A stretch of 64,000 bases of DNA from GCA-003244245 sp963712995 (GTDB lineage Bacteria; Actinomycetota; Actinomycetes; Mycobacteriales; Pseudonocardiaceae), in NCBI GenBank assembly GCA_963712995.1, contig CAVQKH010000040.1, forward strand, positions 83,638 through 147,637, read 5' to 3'. Shown one piece after another: positions 1-7,861 of this stretch. The notes under the pieces were generated by a model. The model saw nothing but the letters and a program-made list of their open reading frames with translations. It had not been told where the DNA came from and made no database searches. The translations under genes were made by a program, and so were the position numbers. Positions within the stretch are counted from its first letter, which is position 1. Every line of letters starts with the position of its first letter.

Positions 1-262
1 ACGAGCGCTGCCGCAACCGTCCGCTCACGATCACTCGCATGCCACGGGTGAGTGACTCCGCGGTGTTCTCCGCAGCTTGCCGCCAGATGTTGCACCTCAG
101 GAAAAGCGCCTCGCCGTCCTTCCACTCACCGCTTTGGCGGTCAAAGGTGCGGGGTGTGGAGGCCACCGTGAAGTTGGCCACCGCGGCACCGGAGGGGGTG
201 AACCGCAACTCCGGATCGGCGGTCAGGTTCCCGACCACCGTGATAACTGTTTCGCCGGCCAC
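1..262 (-). CDS. ssb: Single-stranded DNA-binding protein, N-terminal part (cut by window start)
   Basis: Binds single-stranded DNA in replication and repair. The GTG start lies one base after the rpsF stop, and about 87 residues are visible before the window edge. The N-terminus reads VAGETVITVVGNLTADPELR, followed by GAAVANFTVAST and FLRCNIWRQAAENTAESLTRG, which is the typical OB-fold SSB pattern. The rpsF–ssb tandem is the conserved bacterial operon, normally followed by rpsR and rplI. Nothing can be said about the C-terminal acidic tail, which lies outside the window. Confidence 0.95.
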   Translation of the reverse strand, partial: MAGETVITVVGNLTADPELRFTPSGAAVANFTVASTPRTFDRQSGEWKDGEALFLRCNIWRQAAENTAESLTRGMRVIVSGRLRQRS

Positions 263-263
263 G

Positions 264-560
264 TCAGCCCTTCCTCGTGTCCCGCCGCAGCACCTTTGTG
301 CGCAGCACCGACTCACTAAGTGAGAGTTGGCGGTCGAGCTCAGCCACCGCGGCCGGCGTGCACGACATGTCGAGTACCGCGTAGATGCCCTCGACATTCT
401 TGTTGATCTCGTAAGACAGCCGGCGCTTACCCCAGATGTCGACCTTCTCGACGCTGCCGCCCTGCGTCTTGATCACACCGAGGAACTGGTCCAGGGACGG
501 TGCCACGGCGCGCTCGTCCAACTGCGGATCGAGGATGACCATCATCTCGTAACGACGCAT
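264..560 (-). CDS. rpsF: 30S ribosomal protein bS6
   Basis: Small-subunit protein S6, 98 residues, normal length. The MRRYEMMVILDPQLDERAV start and the KVDIWGKRRLSYEINKNVEG block are diagnostic. An AGGAGGT Shine-Dalgarno motif lies about 12 bases upstream of the ATG, with a T-run between. It is the first gene of the rpsF–ssb operon, and the strong hairpin at 685–728 separates it from the upstream gene on the same strand. Confidence 0.97.
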   Translation of the reverse strand: MRRYEMMVILDPQLDERAVAPSLDQFLGVIKTQGGSVEKVDIWGKRRLSYEINKNVEGIYAVLDMSCTPAAVAELDRQLSLSESVLRTKVLRRDTRKG

Positions 561-684
561 GAAAAAACCTGACCTCCTGTGGACTGTTCGGCCACGGACT
601 CTCCGTGGCAGGAGGAGCCGGCGGAGCCGGCAATCCCACTACCGCGTACGGCGAGACGCCGACGCGGCAACGCGCAGCAGGATA

Positions 685-728
685 GCAACAAGCCGCCCCG
701 CAGAGATAATCGCGGGGCGGCTTGTTGC
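685..728 (-). terminator. Strong hairpin terminator between the LPASG gene and rpsF
   Basis: A perfect 17-bp inverted repeat (arms 685–701 and 712–728, loop of 10) with a GC-rich core, GCCGCCCCGC against GCGGGGCGGC. It lies about 60 bases past the stop of the minus-strand gene at 788–1684 and upstream of rpsF. It most likely ends that transcript and insulates the ribosomal operon. No long T-tract follows, which is common in actinobacteria. Confidence 0.8.
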
Positions 729-787
729 CAGTTCACCTCAACGAGGCTGTTGAGATCGGCTCAGCCGAGCTCGACGGCGCCGTCGAG

Positions 788-1684
788 TCAGCGACGCCCG
801 AGAACCCAGCTGCGCAGCAGAGCAGCAGTGACACCAGCCAGCATCAGGACCGCCACCAGGATCGGCAGCGCGATGCGCTCAACACCACTTGCCGGCAGTG
901 CCGAGGCTCGACCCGCAGCGGCGACATCGTTAGCCGCAGCGCTCTGCTTACCCAGGACCGAGCCGTTACTCACCGACGGTGTACCGAACAGGTCGGCCGT
1001 CAATACACCTGAGGACAGCCGCCCCAGCGAGCCCGGCCCAGCGCGACCGAGCGTCAGCAGCTCGGCGTAGTTGAACCGGGGCAAGAAGCCACTGTTGAAC
1101 GTGCCGAGCGTAAACGCGAAATCGTTCGGCGTCGTCGGCCCGAAGAACGGGCCAGAACTGGGTGCGGCCAGCGCCGGAACCGCGGCCGGCTCGGCCTGCG
1201 GCTGGGCCTCAGGCGCCGCTGCAGGTGGAGCAGCCGGTGCCGGCGAGGCGGGTTGACCCAGGACGGGAACCTGACCGACCGCACCCTGAAGCGGCGCGAG
1301 GGCAGGTGCGATGACCGGCTCCACAGGCCCCATGACCGGTGAGAGCGGCTCAGCGCTGATCTTGCAAGCCGGGGCGATCGGCCCCATCACTTCACGCAAT
1401 TGCGGGGTGGCGTCGAAGGTGCGGGCCCCACTGGTGGGTACCGAACCGACGTCGATCACCGACAAACGTGCCACTCGGACCCCGACTCGCTGCCCGGCTT
1501 CACCACGCACCGTGTCCCCGCAGGTGCCCACCAGCATTGGCAAGGGGGGTGCTGCCGAGACAGGAGCAGGAGTCAAGACGGTGGAGGGTGAAGCGAGAGC
1601 CGTGAGGCCCCCTCCAAATGTGCTGACAGCGCACAGTAACGTGGCTGCGCCGGCAACCGTGGTCACCCTCGCTCGTGTCCCCAT
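788..1684 (-). CDS. Secreted Pro/Ala-rich surface protein with LPASG-type C-terminal anchor
   Basis: 298 residues, function not recognised. An N-terminal signal peptide is clear (charged start, then VAGAATLLCAVSTFGGG, then an ALA-S region). The mature part has a short conserved-looking domain (about residues 45–120) with Cys in GTCGDTV and PACK, then a Pro/Ala-rich linker (about 130–180). The extreme C-terminus is LPASG, a hydrophobic stretch (IALPILVAVLMLAGVTAALL) and a basic tail ending RSWVLGRR. That layout is a sortase sorting signal, although LPASG is not the canonical LPXTG or LAXTG. A GGAGG ribosome site precedes the ATG. The alternative is a simple C-terminally anchored membrane protein. 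Confidence 0.7.
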   Translation of the reverse strand: MGTRARVTTVAGAATLLCAVSTFGGGLTALASPSTVLTPAPVSAAPPLPMLVGTCGDTVRGEAGQRVGVRVARLSVIDVGSVPTSGARTFDATPQLREVMGPIAPACKISAEPLSPVMGPVEPVIAPALAPLQGAVGQVPVLGQPASPAPAAPPAAAPEAQPQAEPAAVPALAAPSSGPFFGPTTPNDFAFTLGTFNSGFLPRFNYAELLTLGRAGPGSLGRLSSGVLTADLFGTPSVSNGSVLGKQSAAANDVAAAGRASALPASGVERIALPILVAVLMLAGVTAALLRSWVLGRR

Positions 1685-1840
1685 AGGTGCCTCCGTGTCG
1701 CTCCGTACCTGGTTGTGTCGTCAGGGTAACGACAATAGAGCCTCTCTGTGACGATAACCAGCACTTTCAGCATATCGTGGTTACTCTGCGCACTCACTGT
1801 GTACTGTCCGGGTACATCGGTCGGCCTGCAGCAACCCCTC

Positions 1841-1852
1841 TAAGCTAACGGT
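1841..1852 (+). promoter_or_regulatory. Probable -10 box of a leaderless nfo transcript
   Basis: TAAGCT at 1841–1846 ends six bases before the nfo ATG, and no Shine-Dalgarno motif is present. This is the spacing of a leaderless actinobacterial promoter. No good -35 box is seen, so the call rests on position and the -10-like hexamer only. Confidence 0.35.
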
Positions 1853-2620
1853 ATGCGAATTGGTGCCCACGTCAGCGACAACGATCCGGTGACTGCAGCT
1901 ACGCAATGTAACGCCCAGGTGGTGCAGTTCTTCCTCGCTGACCCGCAGGGCTGGAAAGCTCCCCAACCCCACCCACAGACCACTCAGCTGCTTGAGGCTG
2001 ACCTCACGCTCTATGTCCACTCACCCTACGTCATCAATGTGGCGTCGCTGAACAACCGCATCCGCATCCCGTCCCGCAAGCTGGTCGCCCAGCACGCCGC
2101 CATGGCCGCCAAGATCGGAGCACACGGGTTGGTGGTGCACGGCGGGCATCTCACCAAGGGTGAAGATCCCGCGCAGGGCTTCGAGAACTGGCGCAAGATG
2201 TTCGCCCGGCAGTCGGCTGAGGGCGGCTTCGCCACCCGGATCCTGGTGGAGAACACCGCAGGCGGAGACAACGCGATGGCGCGACGATTCGAGTCGCTGG
2301 CCCGGTTGTGGGACGCGATCGGCGACTACGACGTCGGTTTCTGCCTGGATACCTGCCACGCCTACGCCGCAGGCGAGGACCTGGTCGACGTTGTGGACCG
2401 GATCCTGGCCATCACCGGCCGGATCGACCTGGTGCACTGCAACAACTCGCGAGACGAGTTCGGCTCGGCCCGAGACCGGCACGCCCCGCTGCGCCAAGGC
2501 ACGATCGAGCCCGAGCAACTGGTCGCCGTCGTCGCCGCCGCAGATGCCCCCGTGATCCTGGAAACCGACCCCACCACCCAAGCCGACGACATCGCCTGGC
2601 TCCGCGCCCAACTGCCTTAA
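1853..2620 (+). CDS. nfo: Deoxyribonuclease IV (AP endonuclease, EndoIV family)
   Basis: Cuts DNA 5' to abasic sites in base-excision repair, using a three-zinc TIM barrel. It has 255 residues, typical for the short actinobacterial form. Visible family motifs are MRIGAHVS at the N-terminus, VHSPYVINVAS, GLVVHGGHL, ILVENTAGGDNAM, VGFCLDTCHAYAAG, LVHCNNSRDEFGSARDRH and VILETDP. These supply the His, Asp and Glu metal ligands. It converges tail-to-tail with the GT87 gene; the two stop codons are adjacent. Confidence 0.95.
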   Translation: MRIGAHVSDNDPVTAATQCNAQVVQFFLADPQGWKAPQPHPQTTQLLEADLTLYVHSPYVINVASLNNRIRIPSRKLVAQHAAMAAKIGAHGLVVHGGHLTKGEDPAQGFENWRKMFARQSAEGGFATRILVENTAGGDNAMARRFESLARLWDAIGDYDVGFCLDTCHAYAAGEDLVDVVDRILAITGRIDLVHCNNSRDEFGSARDRHAPLRQGTIEPEQLVAVVAAADAPVILETDPTTQADDIAWLRAQLP

Positions 2621-4228
2621 TTACTGCAGTCTGTCCCCAGACTGCAGCTGAAGACCGTTGAATAACTGCGTTCTGTCCCCAGACTGCGGTTGGGCACGCT
2701 GCGGTTGGGCACGCTGCGGTTGGGCACGCTGCGGTTGGGCACGCTGCGGTTGGGCACGCTGCGGTTGGGCACGCTGAGGGCGGTAGATCTCGCGGAGGAT
2801 CAGGACAGCAAGGAAGAGCACGGCACAGTCGCGGATCAGGACGGAGAACAGGAAGGGTTCGATGGGCAGTCCCTGGTGGGCTGGGCCGAGGTAATAGGCC
2901 ATCCGGGGCACCCAGAGCAGCGCATCGACGGTCATCCAAGCCAGCACCGGCTTCCATCGAGGGATCGCCAAGACCGCCAGCGGGACCAGCCACAGCGAGT
3001 ACTGCGGACTCCACACCTTGTTCACCAGCAAGAACGCACACACCACCAGGAAGCACAGCTGACCCAAGCGCGGGGGGCGCGGCGCGGTCAGGGCCACCCA
3101 GCTGATCGCCGCACAGGCCAACGCGAACAGCGTCAAGCTGACCAGGTTGAGGGTGACCGGGATCTGGCCGGGTTGCAGCACCCCGCCGAAGCCGGGCCAA
3201 CCGGTGAAGGTGGACACCACCGTGTAGAGCGTGTCCGGGTCGGCCCCGCGCCGGTTGTTGAGCCGGAAGAACTCCGCCCACCCGGACGGGAACAGCACCG
3301 CGATCGGCAGGTTCACCACCGCCCAGGACAGCGCCGCCGCCCCGACCGCAGCCAGCCCTGGACGCAGCCGTCCGGCCCGCAGGCACAACAGCAGGATCGG
3401 GCCCAGCAGCAGCACCGGGTAGAACTTGGTGGCCGCACCCAGACCCAGCAACACACCGGCGAGCACCGGACGTTGACGCGCCCATGCCAGCAGCCCGGTG
3501 GTCGCCAGCGCGGTGGCCACCACGTCGAAGTTGGTGAACGCATGCATGACGACCAGCGGCGATAACGCAGCCAGCGCGGCATCCCAGGGTCGTCGGGGGC
3601 GAAGCAGGACCAACGCCCACACCGTCACCAGCCAGGCAACGGTCAAACCCAGGGCACAGATGACGAAATAGACGACGGCCGGCGCCGAGGTGGGCAGCCA
3701 GCCGCTGGCACCCAGCGACACCCAGGTCTGCGCGAGCTTGGCGGCGACCCACTGGTACATGCCGGTGAGCACGGGGTACTCCATGTAGCGCACCTGTTCA
3801 CCCGGCTCGCCCTGGTGCTCCACCCACGAGGTGGCGTAGGGGAATCCGGCCCACCCTGGTTTGTCCAGCCGCTCGGCGGTGTAGAGCGGGATGGTGTCCG
3901 AATAGCACATCGCCCGGTACTGGCGGCCGTCGCGCCAATCCACCTGGAGGGCACCGGCACTGTCCCGGTAGGTCTGCGCACACGGCGCCTTGGCCAGCCA
4001 GCCCAACGCCAGGGTGATCGTCGCGAACAGCAGCACCACCCGCAGCGGGGTCCAGAACCAGTGCCGGCCGAGCACGGCGTGCCGACCGAGCGGACCACCG
4101 ACGATCCTGCTGGCAGTAGCGGCCAGCGGATCGGTCCAACTGGGCGGCACTCGCTGCGCCGGCGTCAACGACCGCCGATCCAGCCGTCCCCCGGACGGTT
4201 CAGAAGTTCGGACGGCCCTGGCCCTCAT
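2621..4228 (-). CDS. GT87-family (DUF2029) polyprenyl-phosphate-sugar membrane transferase
   Basis: Multi-pass membrane protein of about 535 residues, the counterpart of mycobacterial Rv0051. Such enzymes move mannose or related sugars from a polyprenyl-phosphate donor outside the membrane; the exact substrate is unknown. Hydrophobic segments include VVLLFATITLALGWL, AVVYFVICALGLTVAWLVTVWALVLL and LLAWARQRPVLAGVLLGLGAATKFYPVLLLGPILLL; ATKFYP is typical of the family. I chose the ATG at 4228 because a GGAG/GGGG ribosome site precedes it and it overlaps the ponA stop by only 29 bases; the frame stays open further upstream. The C-terminus carries six RAQPQ pentapeptide repeats and a degenerate QSGDR repeat. 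Confidence 0.85.
   Translation of the reverse strand: MRARAVRTSEPSGGRLDRRSLTPAQRVPPSWTDPLAATASRIVGGPLGRHAVLGRHWFWTPLRVVLLFATITLALGWLAKAPCAQTYRDSAGALQVDWRDGRQYRAMCYSDTIPLYTAERLDKPGWAGFPYATSWVEHQGEPGEQVRYMEYPVLTGMYQWVAAKLAQTWVSLGASGWLPTSAPAVVYFVICALGLTVAWLVTVWALVLLRPRRPWDAALAALSPLVVMHAFTNFDVVATALATTGLLAWARQRPVLAGVLLGLGAATKFYPVLLLGPILLLCLRAGRLRPGLAAVGAAALSWAVVNLPIAVLFPSGWAEFFRLNNRRGADPDTLYTVVSTFTGWPGFGGVLQPGQIPVTLNLVSLTLFALACAAISWVALTAPRPPRLGQLCFLVVCAFLLVNKVWSPQYSLWLVPLAVLAIPRWKPVLAWMTVDALLWVPRMAYYLGPAHQGLPIEPFLFSVLIRDCAVLFLAVLILREIYRPQRAQPQRAQPQRAQPQRAQPQRAQPQRAQPQSGDRTQLFNGLQLQSGDRLQ
2624..2647. terminator. Bidirectional hairpin between convergent nfo and GT87 genes
   Basis: CTGCAGTCTG / TCCC / CAGACTGCAG is a perfect 10-bp stem with a 4-base loop, directly after the nfo stop. 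A related, less perfect copy follows 42 bases later (about 2666–2689), so the hairpin itself appears to be duplicated inside the 3' end of the GT87 coding sequence. Confidence 0.65.
2686..2775 (-). repeat. Six 15-bp tandem repeats in the 3' end of the GT87 gene
   Basis: The unit GCGGTTGGGCACGCT is repeated six times without a mismatch. On the coding strand it gives RAQPQ pentapeptides in the cytoplasmic C-terminal tail. The period is a multiple of three, so copy-number change would keep the frame. Confidence 0.95.
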
Positions 4229-6665
4229 CACCCCGCTCCGTCTGATCACCCCGGGAACCACCACCCCGAGCCTTGTCACCCGGGGCTGGATCATCACCCT
4301 GGGCTGGGTTGTCCGCACCGGATGGCGAACCCGAGCCGTCGCAGAACGGGAAGCAGGCGCTGCGCCGGGAGTTGTTCGGTTTCCTCGTCGGCTCGAGCGG
4401 GTCGGTCACCAGATCTTCGGAGGTCGGCTCCGGAGTGGCGGAGGACCGGGCCTCGCGCGGCTGCCGGGGACGCGCCGAGGGCGCGGGCCGAGCCACGGGC
4501 GGAGCCGGACCGATCAGCTTGAACGACGGGAAGGTCTCCAGTGGAGTGCCGGTCAGGTAGAGATTCATGAAGCGCTGCCAGATCAAGCCCGGCACACCCC
4601 GGCCGAAGACGTCGCCACCGGCCGCGTTCTTGATCGCTGTGTTCGCCGGGTCACCCACCCAGACCGCGGTGGAGATCGACGGGGTGTAGCCGACGGTCCA
4701 GGCAGCGGAGTTGCTGCCGGTCTCGCCGCGCTGGTGGGTGCCGGTCTTGGCGGCCACCTGCCGGTCGCCCGCCAGCGGGATCTGTGAGCTACGCGCGACG
4801 TCGGTCATCGAGGCGGTGACGTTGCGCGCCAGTTCCGTGTTGCGGTTGGCGTCCACCTGGTCGAAAGCCGGTTGCGACTTGTCCACGTGCTTGTAATCGA
4901 TGGCGCCGCGGGCGTTGGCGTACTGGCGGACGAAGAAGGGTTCGCGGCGCATGCCGTCGGCGGCGAAGGTGGCGTAGGCGCCGGCCATGTCGATGGTGTG
5001 CACGGGGTACTGGCCCAGCGTGATACCCAGCGCAGGAGCGCCGCTGTCCGGCTCGGACATCGCGCGCTTGCCGTTGACCTGCTCCGGGATGCCCGCCTGG
5101 ATCGCGGCGTCGCGGATCGCCTGCGGTCCCACGTCCTGCGCCAGCCGCACGAACGCGGTGTTCACCGACTGGGTCATCGCGTCGTGCAAGGTCAACTGAG
5201 GATAGTTGCGGCTCTCCGAGTTGCTGTAGGAGAGACCGTCGATGACCAGCGGGGACTCGCCGTCGTACATCGAGTTCATGCCGATGTCACGCTCCAACGC
5301 GGCCAGCATGGTGAAGGGCTTGAAGGCCGATCCCGGGTTCCACACCGGACCTCCGGCCAGGTCGAAACCCTCGCCGTCCGAGCCCCCGTAGTACGCGATC
5401 ACCGCTCCGCTCCGCGGATCGATCGCGACCAGCGACGAGTGCAGGTTCTTGGGCTGCCCGCGCAGTTCGGTGAGCACCGCGTCACGGGCCAACTGCTGGG
5501 CCCGGGGATCGATGGTGGTGGTGATCCGGCCACCATTGATCGCCAGCTGAGCCCGGCTGATGCCCTGGCGGTCCAGCTCCTCCATCACCCGCTCGACGAT
5601 GTGTGCGCGGTCGTCGGTCGGGGCGCCGGGGGCTTGGCTCGGGGCAACGGTCTGCGGGTAGAGCCCCACCGTCCGATCAGCGGGGGACAGCCAACCCTGC
5701 TCGACCATGCCATCGAGCACGAAATTCCAGCGGGTCTGCGCCTGAGTCAGGTTCTTGGCCGGGTCCAGACGCGATGGCGACCGGATCACGGCGGCCAGTA
5801 CCGCCGCGTCAGAGACGGTGAGGTTCTGCACGTCCTTGCGGAAATACGCCTGGCTGGCGGCCTGGATGCCGTAGGCACCACGCCCGAAATAGATCGTGTT
5901 GAGGTAGTCCTCCAGGATCCGGTCCTTGGATTCCTGCTTGGTTATCTTGGCCGCAAAGATCACTTCGCTGAATTTTCGGAAAATGCTGTACTCGTCACGA
6001 CCGGTGGCCACTTTGATGTACTGCTGGGTGATCGTGGAGCCACCTCCGCCGCCACCGGTGAGTTGCCGCCACGTCGCCCGGGCGATGCCGGCGATGTCGA
6101 ATCCGGGGTTGGACCGGAAGCTGCGGTCCTCCGCGGCCAGGACCGCGTTCTGCACGTGATTGGGCACCTGCGACAGGCTGACCGGGATCCGGTTGCCCTC
6201 CTCCGGTATATAACGGCCGACCTCGGTCTTCCCGTCGCTGCCCACGATCGTGGTGACCTGCTTGCGCTGCGAGGCCAGCGCCGCCGGCGAGGGCATGTCG
6301 AGGAACAGCCAGCCGACGAAGAACGCCAGCACCGGAACCAGGATGCACAGCAGCAGACCCACCAACGTGATCCTGCGCGCCAGCCGCCAGCGAGAGGGCC
6401 GACGCGGCCCGCCCCCACCGCCGGCTGCGCCGGGAGGCAGGTCGGGCCAGTCGTGGCGACCGCCATCCCCATCCGGCGCAGAGCGCGCCGGATGGGTGAG
6501 CAACTCCGGCTCACCCTGACGCGGGCCCAGTGGCACCGGCCCCTGAGGCCGGCTCGATCGATACTGGCCGGATGGAGCCTGGCCGAATCGCTCAGGCGGG
6601 AAGCCCTCCGTCGGCTCCCACACCGGCGAGTGTCTGAGACCGCCGTCATGTCTCTGGTCGCTCAC
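4200..6665 (-). CDS. ponA: Class A penicillin-binding protein (bifunctional transglycosylase/transpeptidase)
   Basis: Polymerises and cross-links peptidoglycan; counterpart of PonA1 (Rv0050). It has 821 residues: a Pro/Gly-rich cytoplasmic N-terminus (1–95), one membrane segment (ITLVGLLLCILVPVLAFFVGWLF), a GT51 domain (AAEDRSF with the catalytic Glu, GGSTITQQY), and a transpeptidase domain with SAFK (nucleophile Ser), SVN and KTGT motifs. A Pro/Ser/Gly-rich tail of about 110 residues ends GQGRPNF. Start GTG at 6665. The downstream GT87 gene overlaps its 3' end, suggesting co-transcription. Confidence 0.96.
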   Translation of the reverse strand: MSDQRHDGGLRHSPVWEPTEGFPPERFGQAPSGQYRSSRPQGPVPLGPRQGEPELLTHPARSAPDGDGGRHDWPDLPPGAAGGGGGPRRPSRWRLARRITLVGLLLCILVPVLAFFVGWLFLDMPSPAALASQRKQVTTIVGSDGKTEVGRYIPEEGNRIPVSLSQVPNHVQNAVLAAEDRSFRSNPGFDIAGIARATWRQLTGGGGGGSTITQQYIKVATGRDEYSIFRKFSEVIFAAKITKQESKDRILEDYLNTIYFGRGAYGIQAASQAYFRKDVQNLTVSDAAVLAAVIRSPSRLDPAKNLTQAQTRWNFVLDGMVEQGWLSPADRTVGLYPQTVAPSQAPGAPTDDRAHIVERVMEELDRQGISRAQLAINGGRITTTIDPRAQQLARDAVLTELRGQPKNLHSSLVAIDPRSGAVIAYYGGSDGEGFDLAGGPVWNPGSAFKPFTMLAALERDIGMNSMYDGESPLVIDGLSYSNSESRNYPQLTLHDAMTQSVNTAFVRLAQDVGPQAIRDAAIQAGIPEQVNGKRAMSEPDSGAPALGITLGQYPVHTIDMAGAYATFAADGMRREPFFVRQYANARGAIDYKHVDKSQPAFDQVDANRNTELARNVTASMTDVARSSQIPLAGDRQVAAKTGTHQRGETGSNSAAWTVGYTPSISTAVWVGDPANTAIKNAAGGDVFGRGVPGLIWQRFMNLYLTGTPLETFPSFKLIGPAPPVARPAPSARPRQPREARSSATPEPTSEDLVTDPLEPTRKPNNSRRSACFPFCDGSGSPSGADNPAQGDDPAPGDKARGGGSRGDQTERGDEGQGRPNF

Positions 6666-6752
6666 GCGTTGTCCTCCCAGACCGGTACTCGGCTCGCGAG
6701 GGGGTCGAGCAGTGGCACGCTAGCCAGGGGCACTCCCCGGCCGGTCGGCGGG

Positions 6753-7154
6753 TTACTCCGCCGCGGTCCTCCGGCGAGGCCGTCTGCTACCCACACCACT
6801 GGTTCCCAGGACGTATGACTGCACGAGATGGTTCCAGCTGCACGTCCGACACACCTCGACGACAAAAACGCTGAACTCCTCGTACAGCGTCGCCATCCGG
6901 TTCAGCTCGTCGGCGGTCCGGGCGGACCCTGCCGCATGCTTGAGGCCGTCACCGTACACCCACGAGACCAGGGTCAGGGACTCCTTGCGGCACAGGGGAC
7001 AGGTGACCGAACTGGGCTCCCCGTGGAACTTCGCCGCGCGCAGCAGGTAGGGGGACGCGTCACAGACCTCAGCGAGACCGATCCGGCCGGTGTGGACCTC
7101 GGCGAGCAGCGCACGTCGCTGCAACGCGTAGTCCACCACCTGTCGTTGGGTCCG
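6753..7154 (-). CDS. DUF5318 family protein (Rv0049-like)
   Basis: 133 residues, function unknown, conserved next to ponA in actinobacteria. The start is placed at ATG 7154 because the protein then begins MRTQRQVVDYALQRRALLAE, as in mycobacterial homologues; the frame is open further upstream. Cysteines in CPLCRKE and CRTCSWNH form two CxxC pairs that could hold a zinc. The C-terminus is a basic RRPRRR tail. It is divergent from padR, and the space between holds probable PadR operators. Confidence 0.85.
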   Translation of the reverse strand, partial: RTQRQVVDYALQRRALLAEVHTGRIGLAEVCDASPYLLRAAKFHGEPSSVTCPLCRKESLTLVSWVYGDGLKHAAGSARTADELNRMATLYEEFSVFVVEVCRTCSWNHLVQSYVLGTSGVGSRRPRRRTAAE

Positions 7155-7235
7155 CATGTTCGACAGCGTACGCAACCGTCGGGTGATCAACGCTCGGACG
7201 TTCGGGCGGCACCGCGGTCTTCGATGATGCTGGAA

Positions 7236-7269
7236 GATGTATCGCCGCGATATAGTGCAGCAATACATC
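7236..7269. promoter_or_regulatory. Nested inverted repeats, probable PadR operator in the divergent promoter
   Basis: GATGTAT (7236–7242) and ATACATC (7263–7269) are perfect inverted 7-mers. Inside the outer pair, TATCG–CCG–CGATA (7240–7252) is a second palindrome. ATGT/ACAT-type inverted repeats and TATCG/CGATA palindromes are typical of PadR binding sites. The position between DUF5318 and padR fits autoregulation and control of the ponA side. Confidence 0.5.
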
Positions 7270-7294
7270 GATGGTGCGTCTGGAGAGGTGCCGC

Positions 7295-7861
7295 GTGCTG
7301 GAGCTGGCGGTGCTCGGGGTGCTCCATGACGCCCCGATGCACGGCTATGAGCTGCGCAAACGCCTCACCGGACTGCTCGGTGCGTTCCGTGCCTGCTCGT
7401 TCGGGTCGTTGTACCCCACGCTACGCCGCCTGCAACGGTCGGGCTTCATCGTCGAGAACGACGAGCCCGTCCGGGACCTGCCTGAAGGCCGGGGCTCCGG
7501 TTGGTCGTGCCGCGGCAGGCGGGTGTACCGGCTCACCGCCGACGGCAAGGAACGCTTCGCCACCCTGCTGGCCGACGCCGGCCCGCAGACCTGGGAGGAC
7601 CACGGATTCGGCGTACACCTGGCGTTTTTCTCCCGCACTCCGGCCGAGGTCCGGATGCGCATCCTGGAGGGCCGCCGCCGCCGGGTCGAGGAGCGCCGGG
7701 AGGGGCTGCGCGCCACACTGGCCCGAACCGGCGACCAGATCGACCGTTACACCCTTGAGCTGCACCGGATGGGCCTGGAGACCAGCGAGCGCGAAGTTCG
7801 CTGGCTCAACGAGCTGATCGCCCATGAGAAAGCCAACCCAGAAAGGGCGGACCATGACTGA
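7295..7861 (+). CDS. PadR-family transcriptional regulator (Rv0047c-like)
   Basis: Winged-helix DNA-binding regulator, 188 residues. The GTG at 7295 is chosen because the protein then starts VLELAVLGVLHDAPMHGYEL, as in homologues, with GGAGAGG six bases upstream. The wHTH runs to about residue 85 (GSLYPTLRRLQRSGFI, VYRLTADGKERF). A helical dimerisation part follows (FSRTPAEVRMRILEGRRRRVEERREGL). It overlaps the ino1 start by eight bases. It probably controls ino1 and itself; the effector is unknown. Confidence 0.92.
   Translation: MLELAVLGVLHDAPMHGYELRKRLTGLLGAFRACSFGSLYPTLRRLQRSGFIVENDEPVRDLPEGRGSGWSCRGRRVYRLTADGKERFATLLADAGPQTWEDHGFGVHLAFFSRTPAEVRMRILEGRRRRVEERREGLRATLARTGDQIDRYTLELHRMGLETSEREVRWLNELIAHEKANPERADHD

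Noticed and set aside
2412..3752. Second minus-strand frame in the GT87 region
   Set aside because: Same strand, but it lacks membrane helices and family motifs; it runs through the nfo gene as well.
4872..6818. Long plus-strand open frame (648 codons) across ponA
   Set aside because: It is the complement of ponA in high-GC DNA; the minus frame has all PBP motifs, while the plus frame has none.
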